DNA of 64,000 nucleotides from Neovahlkampfia damariscottae (taxonomy: Eukaryota; Heterolobosea; Selenaionea; Neovahlkampfiida; Neovahlkampfiidae), in NCBI GenBank assembly GCA_016618085.1, contig JABLTG010000120.1, positions 1 to 64,000 of the forward strand, in the 5' to 3' direction. The notes under the pieces were generated by a model. It ran no database searches and was not told the DNA's origin. It saw only the letters and a list, made by a program, of their open reading frames with translations. Position 1 is the first letter of the stretch. Each line of letters begins with the position of its first letter. Below, piece after piece: positions 57,851 to 64,000 of the stretch. A program made the translations under genes and the position numbers.

Positions 57851-60100
57851 ATGGGTTGGGATGATTTAACAGAAGAAGAACAAATCCTTCTTGATGAAGC
57901 AACCAAAACTTTACCAATTACAGGAGATAGTTTTGAGGAAATGGAAATTACATGGACTCAAGAAATTGGAAAAACTTCAGTTTTTGTGTTATTTGTACTT
58001 TTGTTGAGTGGATTCTTTTTTGTAACAAATTGGTTTTTTAATTGGTGGTATTTTGGTTATGATGGATTAGCTTCAAGATATGAAAGTGAGTATTTACAAA
58101 CTTTTAATGCTGATCGTTGCAAATCAAATTTGAAAAAATTTTCCACAGATTTTTATGAATACGCCAATAACGCTTCTTATAATAATGCTTTATTAATGAA
58201 GAGTTTATTGAAAGAATATTTATATAAATCTGATGTAGAGATAAATACTTATCATGTTTTGATTTCAAAACCAACTGGAAATAGTTACTTGAAAATGGAA
58301 AAAAAAAACTCCGGAACTGTGGTGTATTCAAGCACTTTTTTGGAAGAAGGCTTTGAAAATTTGAAAAAACAAGCATATAGTCCATATAGTGGTAATGGTG
58401 AAATAATAACAGATTCAATAGTTTATGTTAATTTTGGTCGTTTAGAAGACTTTGAATACTTAAAACAAAATATGATTTCCGTAAAAGGAAAAGTACTATT
58501 AGCAAGACATGGAAAATTAAACTCAGGTTCAATTGTTGAAAACTCTGAAAGTAATGGCGCCTCCGCAGTTTTATTGTTTTCAGATCCAATTGAAGAAGAC
58601 GGATTTGGATCGTTTGAAATTTTTCCGAATGGACCATTGAGGAGAAACTCTAGTATTTTCAGAACTTCAAGTTTATTTCATCATGATAAATATCCAGGGG
58701 ATCCTTTGACTCCTGGTTATCCAGCAAAAGAAAATGCTTATCGTTTGAAAAGAGAAGAAGCTGAGAATATTCCAAAAAAAAATTTCATAGTTCAACCTAT
58801 TAGCAAATTGGATGCTGAAAAAATAATGTCAACAATCAAAGGAAAAATAGCTCCTGATCATTGGAGAGGAGGTTTAGATGCGACTTATATGATTGGTGGA
58901 GAAACTTCGGAGATAAGAACAACTTTAAAAGTTGAATTAGATGAACACATAGCTCCTATTCATAATGTCATTGCTAAAATAACAGGATTTGAAGAGAAAG
59001 ATAAATCAATTATGATTGGACATCACAGAGATTCTTATGGGAATGGTGTCACAGATCCAAATACTGGCACAGTTGTTTTATTGGAAATTGCAAAAGGTCT
59101 TGGTAAAATTTTATCAAATAAATGGAAGCCAAGAAGAAATATAATCATTTCCAGTTGGGATGCGAACGAACTCGGGTTAATTGGATCAACAGAATACACT
59201 GAAGAATACAAATATCAATTATCCAATGAATTAGTTTCATATCTCAATATTGATTCAGTTGTCGGAGATAAATTAAATTTTGAGTTTTCACCGACACTTA
59301 TGTCCTTTATTGAATCACAGAGTGAAAGAGTTGATTCTCCAGTGCATGATAATGAGACACTTTTTGATGAATGGAAAAGACAACATCCAACAAGTGCAAC
59401 TCAATTAGAAGGTGGTCAAGATTATACAGCTTTCACACATCATATTGGAGTATCAGTAACATCACTTGGATTCAAAGGTGCTTTTGGAGCAAAACATAGT
59501 CTTGATGACACCTTAACTTGGTTTGAAAAATTTGGTGATTCAAACTTCAAAAAATCAAAATCTATGGTTCATTTAGTTGGTATGATACTTTTAAGATTAG
59601 CTGGAAATCATGTTTTACCGTTTAATTTTCAAAGACAATCTGACGAAATTTTTTCTAATTTCAATGAAATTTTCAAATCTAAGGATTTTGTGAATTTTAC
59701 ATCAAGTTTAAAACCTGATGATCAATTGCATTTGGATACTTTGATGAATACATTAAACCGAACTATTGATTCATATCAAACTTTGACACATAAATTTAAT
59801 GTCAAAATTGAAGAAATGAAAGGGAAAGCTGGTAAACAAGATACTTCATTTTTAATTCGTCAAACAAATGATCGCATTTTAACATTAGAGAAATCATTTT
59901 TGAATTCTGAAGGTTTAGTTTATTCAAATTGGCACAAGAATATAATATATGGACCTGCAAAAAATTCAGGAGACAAGTTTATCTATTTTCCTGAATTTCA
60001 CACTTATTTGAAAGAAAGAAGTTTTAAAATGCTTTCGTTTTCAGTTCAAAGAATTATAGTTTGTCTTGAAAATTCAATTTTAACTTTAAAAAATCAATAA
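57851..60100 (+). CDS. M28B peptidase homologue (GCPII/transferrin-receptor family), catalytic Glu replaced
   Basis: Intronless, 749 residues from ATG 57851. Type II membrane protein: acidic cytoplasmic tail, helix ~44-64 (FVLFVLLLSGFFFVTNWFF), protease-associated domain, then the M28 domain. Metal ligands look kept: His and Asp in GHHRDSYGNGVTDPNTG, Glu in WDANELGLIGST, Asp in YLNIDSVV and His in FGAKHSLDDT. In active GCPII the motif is WDAEEFG, whose first Glu is the general base; here it is Asn. A helical dimerisation-like domain ends the protein. Either inactive, as in transferrin receptors, or altered in mechanism. Confidence 0.9.
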   Translation: MGWDDLTEEEQILLDEATKTLPITGDSFEEMEITWTQEIGKTSVFVLFVLLLSGFFFVTNWFFNWWYFGYDGLASRYESEYLQTFNADRCKSNLKKFSTDFYEYANNASYNNALLMKSLLKEYLYKSDVEINTYHVLISKPTGNSYLKMEKKNSGTVVYSSTFLEEGFENLKKQAYSPYSGNGEIITDSIVYVNFGRLEDFEYLKQNMISVKGKVLLARHGKLNSGSIVENSESNGASAVLLFSDPIEEDGFGSFEIFPNGPLRRNSSIFRTSSLFHHDKYPGDPLTPGYPAKENAYRLKREEAENIPKKNFIVQPISKLDAEKIMSTIKGKIAPDHWRGGLDATYMIGGETSEIRTTLKVELDEHIAPIHNVIAKITGFEEKDKSIMIGHHRDSYGNGVTDPNTGTVVLLEIAKGLGKILSNKWKPRRNIIISSWDANELGLIGSTEYTEEYKYQLSNELVSYLNIDSVVGDKLNFEFSPTLMSFIESQSERVDSPVHDNETLFDEWKRQHPTSATQLEGGQDYTAFTHHIGVSVTSLGFKGAFGAKHSLDDTLTWFEKFGDSNFKKSKSMVHLVGMILLRLAGNHVLPFNFQRQSDEIFSNFNEIFKSKDFVNFTSSLKPDDQLHLDTLMNTLNRTIDSYQTLTHKFNVKIEEMKGKAGKQDTSFLIRQTNDRILTLEKSFLNSEGLVYSNWHKNIIYGPAKNSGDKFIYFPEFHTYLKERSFKMLSFSVQRIIVCLENSILTLKNQ

Positions 60101-60122
60101 AAAATTTTCTCAAAATTTAATT

Positions 60123-60130
60123 TTTCCCGC
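60123..60130 (+). promoter_or_regulatory. E2F-like site TTTCCCGC upstream of the coiled-coil gene
   Basis: TTTCCCGC fits the E2F/DP consensus TTTSSCGC and lies 76 nt before the ATG at 60206. A CCAAT at about 60152 lies between them. GC-rich words are rare in these gaps. Confidence 0.35.
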
Positions 60131-60205
60131 CTGATTGCTTCCATCCTTGACCAATTAAATCCTCAGAAAAACCGTTATGTTTTTCAAACTCAACTTCCAA
60201 AACAC

Positions 60206-60972
60206 ATGAGCACATTATACGAGAAGTAAGCTTTGAAACTGAATCACTAAATTGTCTGCCAAGTTTTAAGAACTACAAAAAGAAGAAAAAACCAAAGATG
60301 TTTGATCCTGAAAAAGTCAAAAAGTTTATTCAGAGTCGTGGTGGAAAATATGAAGAGAGATTGTTGAATTTAAAAAAGAAATTTGAAAAATCAACCATAG
60401 AAGCTCTTCTTGAAATCAATATTCAAAAAAAACATGTGGATGTGTTACAGGCTTCTTTCAATGAAAACAAAGAAAATTTCAAATCAAAAGTGAGTCTTTT
60501 TTTTGTGTTAAACTGTCTTTAGTTGTCTAAAATGGAATTGGATATAAAAGCAAAAGAGTTTCAACTTCAAAAATCTGTAGTGCTTTTAGCTGAAAAAGAA
60601 GAAATGTATCAACAAGAACTTTTGGAAACAAACAAAAGAAATTCAAAGTTACAACAAGAAATTGATGAAATTAAACAATCTAATGAAGCTCAAAAAAGTG
60701 AAATCAACTCAAGAAAGCAATTGTTGGTGAAAGAAAATGAAAAAATAATAACTGAAAATGCTACATTAAAAACAGATTTGGAAAAGATGAAGAGCGGATT
60801 TCAAGATTTAGTATCAATGTACAAAAAAGAAAAAGCAGAAAATTCAAAAAAATCCAAACAAATTGAAGAGTTGAAAAAGTTATTAGTCAAACCAACTTTA
60901 AGACAATCTCCATTCTCTCCTGCTTCAGTTAAGCAATCACCTTTTGCTAATAAAACAAATGAACAAAAATAA
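60206..60972 (+). CDS. Coiled-coil protein with Ser-Pro C-terminus
   Basis: Three exons (60206-60225, 60264-60489, 60523-60972; introns 38 and 33 nt) give 231 residues. The 20-nt first exon is inferred because it sits about 50 nt after CCAAT and its splice restores frame (STLYENFKNYKKKKKPK). Residues ~40-205 are continuous coiled coil (KLQQEIDEIKQSNEAQKSE). The tail LRQSPFSPASVKQSPFANK has three SP sites typical of CDK targets. With the E2F-like site upstream it may be a cell-cycle or kinetochore protein; that is inference. Confidence 0.75.
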
Positions 60973-61007
60973 AAAAAATATAAACAGTTTTTTTATTTCA
61001 AAAAAAA

Positions 61008-61017
61008 TTGGCGCCAA
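61008..61017. promoter_or_regulatory. TTGGCGCCAA palindrome between convergent genes
   Basis: Perfect 10-bp E2F-like palindrome inside an A-rich 103-nt gap between the ends of the coiled-coil and F-box genes, an unusual place for a promoter element. Confidence 0.3.
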
Positions 61018-61075
61018 AAAAAAACAAAAACGGATTTTCATCAACAAGAAGAAGTGATTGAACATTAGAAGATAT

Positions 61076-62027
61076 TTATTCAAAGGTCTTTGTGATAATG
61101 ATGAAACTTGCATTTTTTGCGAAACATCTCCAACCTGGATAACTTGATCTTAAGAATATCGAAATTGAATCTGCTTTTTCCAACTTTTCAAACAAATCAG
61201 AGTTTCCAAAGTTTTCAGGTTGATGAGTTTTCCATTCAGATTTTGCTCTTACATTTGTGAAAATTCTTTTTCTGAGAATTTCTTTTTCAGTATCTTTACA
61301 TTTTAAAACGAGATCAGCCCAGGTGTGTGAACCACCACCAGTAGCCCAACCTTTGAAAAGAAGTAAAAAACAAGAAATCTAAACAACAAACCTTGATCAT
61401 GTGATGTACATCTTACTTCAAACATAACAACATTATTTAACTTTTTGTTCAAGTTAAAAGTTAAGTATTCATCATTTTGATCATCTCTTTTAGGTTTGAA
61501 TTCTTGATTTTTAGTAGCTTTTGTAACACCAAAAAAATTTGAAAATTTTTTTGAAACTTGACGAATTGATAGAATATCATTCAAAGGTAAAAAGTCCATC
61601 ATTTGGAAAACGATATCATTTGGAATATGATCAATATCAAATAATTTTTCAACCTTTTCTTGTTCCAGTACTTTCTGAGTTTCTTTTGATTCAATGATTG
61701 GTGAAATAAGTGTGTCTGAATCACTAGAGTGAAGAAATGAAGGGTTTAAATCAGTATCAAAGCTTGGGCTAATGTCGTCCAATAAATCTTTGAAATTGAA
61801 AGCAGAAGGATGGTAGTCTGGATCAAATCCATCTGATTGTTTTTTTTTTGTGTTGGTATTGACATTAAGTTCTTCCAAAATTTGTTTTTTCAACATGTTC
61901 AGTTCTTGATGAAGAGAGTTGTTTCGTTCCAAAAATAAACTGAGTTTACCTTTTTCATCCAATCAAATTTTTTTATTTAAAAATTGCATTTACGAAGTTC
62001 AATAACATCTTTACAAAAATCTTCCAT
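61076..62027 (-). CDS. F-box protein with lectin-like (FBA/PP2-type) C-terminal domain
   Basis: Three exons (61994-62027, 61392-61949, 61076-61350) give 288 residues from ATG 62027; the 44-nt first intron restores frame where the second exon alone lacks an ATG. A coiled coil (SLFLERNNSLHQELNMLKKQ) and acidic linker lead to the F-box at ~115-150 (IDHIPNDIVFQMMDFLPLND, ILSIRQVSKKFSNFF). The C-terminus has VRCTSHDQGWATGGGSHTW, the pattern of FBA/PP2-like substrate-binding domains, then SYPGWRCFAKNASFII. Likely an SCF substrate adaptor. The first exon could instead belong to the adjacent ankyrin remnant. Confidence 0.7.
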
Positions 62028-62908
62028 TTCTTGAGCATCTCTTCTGTTTATCTTTGATTGAAATATCAGCTCCATTGTCAACTAAAAAATCTATTACAAT
62101 TTGGTTTAAAATGAAAATTCACAGCTTTAAATTCATGAAATTGGGAAATAAAATGAAGATGAAATACTGAAATAGAATCATAAGTTGGAATGTTAGAAAA
62201 GTTGGAAAATGATAGAGCAAATAGGAATTTAGTATTTTAGATATTTGATCCACTTCACTTAAATTTATATCCATGTGATTCTAAAGTTTGCTTTCCAGTC
62301 TTTTTCCACTCTTTGAATAAATCATCCACTTGACACAAGTTTCTTCATATAAATTTTTTAAAGGAGTTTTTTCTGCTTGACAAATTGTAATAAGCTCTGT
62401 ATGCTCCAAAAAAGTATTTTGTGACTTAACATCCTGTATTTCTTTAAATTAAAATCTACTTCTACAATTCTGGCATCCATATCTTTGTATTGATGAAGTT
62501 TAACATTGCCATTTCCAATATTTTTTGCTATGTCTTTCCAATTGTTATTTTTGAAAAAAATATCTATTTTGATAACTTTGTCATTAACCCAAGAAATTTT
62601 TGAATCAATGAAGTCCATTATTCGTTCTTTTTTCCCTCCGTCGTTAATATGAGAAAGTGAAATTCTTGTTTTGGAACGAATAACCAAACAATCACAGTTA
62701 TCTACACCTTTAGTTGAAAGTACTTTGTTTTCGCTTTTTTCTTTAGTTATTCTTCCAGATGCTCCTTGAGGAATCATTATTTCTACATGCTCGTCTTTAT
62801 TTGTTCCAATTTTGCTTTGTCGTTCAAAGATTTAATTTTTTCGGCTAAGGCAATGTCATCTTCAAGGTGTTCCTTCATAGTGGATGAAGAAAAAATTTGT
62901 TGAACCAT
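62028..62908 (-). pseudogene. Decayed ankyrin-containing gene region
   Basis: From about 62908 down, coding-like pieces lie in changing frames: MVQQIFSSSTMKEHLEDDIA, then IPQGASGRITKEKSENKVLS and RISLSHINDGGKKERIMDF, DLFKEWKKTGKQTLESHGY, and an ankyrin-like DFLVDNGADISIKDK next to the F-box first exon. No continuous frame or regular intron set joins them, so the region looks broken at several points. The large middle piece is not from a family I recognise. Confidence 0.45.
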
Positions 62909-63158
62909 TTGAAATTCATGAGGAGAGAAGTGTTCTCTCACTCCTTGATAAGTTGGTTATTAAGTGACATTTGATTGGTGGGTTTTACCCAATCCCGTCA
63001 TGGTAAAACACTGCAACATCGACCACAAGGATATTCTGTCAAATTTTCACCTACTACTAAACTGTGTTTGATTGGCTATGTTTTCTTTTCTCCAACAGAA
63101 TATGATTGGTTATTAAAAAAAAAAAAATCTCCGTGTGATGTTGACAAAACTCATGTTA

Positions 63159-63239
63159 AGCAAGTAAAGTACATTGCCTCTCACCCATTCCTAAGGGAAT
63201 TCTCGCTTCGCTCGTTCGGTTCTATGTACTTTACTTGCT
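63159..63239. repeat. Perfect 16-bp inverted repeat with GC-rich 49-nt loop
   Basis: AGCAAGTAAAGTACAT at 63159-63174 is matched by its exact reverse complement at 63224-63239. The loop contains CTCGCTTCGCTCG, far above local GC, with further self-pairing potential. No target-site duplication or transposase is seen. Confidence 0.75.
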
Positions 63240-63356
63240 AGTGGAGAGAGTTGAGGATTTTGGGAATTTGTTGAAATTATAAATCAGTGCTGTGTAGATT
63301 TTATCAGGATATTTTGCAAATCACTTGACATTTTTGTTTTTTCAAATTTTTTTTTT

Positions 63357-63465
63357 TCAAGGTTTTTGTTAACCTTCCAATTTTATTCATAATTTTTTTT
63401 TTATTGGTTTATTTTTATTTTTAAGAAAATTTTTTGAAATTTAGAAGGTTAACTAAAAAACTTGA
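63357..63465. repeat. Imperfect 21/22-nt inverted repeat, 66-nt spacer
   Basis: TCAAGGTTTTTGTTAACCTTC at 63357-63377 pairs with 63444-63465 (GAAGGTTAAC at its start). A partial third copy (CAACCTTCAAAT) lies near 63488. Function unknown. Confidence 0.5.
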
Positions 63466-63806
63466 ATTATATTTTTGTTTTTTTACCAACCTTCAAATCT
63501 ATTTTAAAGTTTCTTATTATTGATTTGTTTTGAAAAGAATTAAATCTAATACAACAAAGAGTAAAAAATCGACCAATCATAGACTTAGAATTTATAAAAC
63601 TCTCGAGCTTGAAATATAACAAATGTTAGTTTTTGTTAAACTTCTGATTTATTTAAACATTTTTTGTTATTGATTATTTTATTTTACAAGAAATGCTATA
63701 ATTAAAAATTTTAATGAAAAAAAACTGAGAAATGTGATTAATTGGTTTAAAATTCTCCTATTTTGAATCAATAACAATCATTCGTTTTCTTCAAGCAAAA
63801 TAAACA

Positions 63807-63935
63807 ATGCCTCCAAAAAAAAAACCAAAAACTTCAAAAGATGAAGACATTGAATTTTCTAGGCAAGAACTCGACACTACCGCTATCTTAAAACTGACTT
63901 TTCCGTTCATTCTGATTAATCAGACCAGACATTAA
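63807..63935 (+). CDS. Short lysine-rich frame at the right edge, possible first exon
   Basis: ATG 63807 opens a 42-codon frame: PPKKKPKTSKDEDIEFSRQE, then SRQELDTTAILKLTFPF, ending in TAA. The basic start resembles that of the PCYT1 protein here. The sequence after it (to 64000) is unusually GC-rich for this window (GGGATAGGACCGTCGCCAGC) and open in more than one frame, so the gene may continue past the edge. Confidence 0.3.
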   Translation: MPPKKKPKTSKDEDIEFSRQELDTTAILKLTFPFILINQTRH

Positions 63936-64000
63936 AATCAAGGTTTCTTTCGGGATAGGACCGTCGCCAGCAGTACTGGCAGTTTTTGGATTTCCAATAA

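Larger units (their letters stand above)
62909..63806. other. Long intergenic region with two inverted repeats
   Basis: About 900 nt with no supported gene. An 88-codon frame at 62975-63241 starts at a non-ATG codon and crosses the hairpin below, so it is not accepted. The region contains a GC-rich foldback (63159-63239), an imperfect 22-nt inverted repeat (63357-63465) and long A/T tracts. Confidence 0.5.

Noticed and set aside
62975-63241. 88-codon forward frame
   Set aside because: It starts at a non-ATG codon, crosses a perfect inverted repeat and has no family resemblance or promoter spacing.

Overview
This window is gene-dense nuclear DNA from a free-living unicellular eukaryote. It is very AT-rich (about 70% by eye) and uses the standard code, since TAA, TAG and TGA all end clear genes. 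The genes carry about 70 GT-AG introns of mostly 26-46 nt. Intergenic gaps are tiny: convergent genes end within a few bases of each other, and some overlap. A mix of CPSF73, a DHX16-type spliceosomal helicase, CTP:phosphocholine cytidylyltransferase, RGS, Ras-like, SAC, 5-phosphatase, P450, GMC oxidoreductase and IPT/Cys-rich/multi-TM receptor genes points to an aerobic amoeba or flagellate of Heterolobosea-like gene content. The lineage cannot be fixed from the sequence alone. No organelle, bacterial operon, CRISPR, tRNA, rRNA or intact transposon was found.

Layout. 1-5 kb: end of a large IPT/TIG surface protein and a small SPEC3/Stum-like membrane protein. 5-9.6 kb: LRR protein, divergent actin-related protein, SWIM zinc-finger protein, SHAQKY Myb. 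9.7-16 kb: PhyH-HEAT dioxygenase, P450, a ubiquitin-like/aldehyde dehydrogenase fusion, a secreted beta-helix protein. 16-26 kb: inositol 5-phosphatase 1, PQ-loop transporter, DUF262 protein, two DnaJ proteins, CPSF73, MARCH-type E3. 26-38 kb: membrane proteins, DUF3228, PCYT1, ABA4-like protein, a decayed 7TM-RGS gene beside an intact RGS gene, OGFr-like protein, endonuclease III, a second LRR gene, Ras-like GTPase, EF-hand proteins. 38-46 kb: two more 5-phosphatases in tandem, a secreted orphan, Kelch protein, an inactive TRAP-like phosphatase. 46-64 kb: DHX16/Prp2, ABCB half-transporter, GMC oxidoreductase, SAC-DEP-DUF547 fusion, M28B peptidase homologue, coiled-coil protein, F-box protein, decayed ankyrin region, and an intergenic zone with two inverted repeats.

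Shared themes. Phosphoinositide metabolism recurs (three 5-phosphatases and a SAC phosphatase). Many genes have a CCAAT/ATTGG element within about 5-45 nt of the start codon, in either orientation and often shared by divergent pairs. Several otherwise good genes show a single-base break in reading frame. These are either consensus errors or real lesions, and they should be checked with reads before any biological claim is made. The most unusual items are the UBL-ALDH and SAC-DEP-DUF547 fusions, a 7-nt micro-exon, two LRR genes whose introns all fall at the same point of the repeat, one apparently starting at CTG, and two enzyme homologues with lost catalytic residues.
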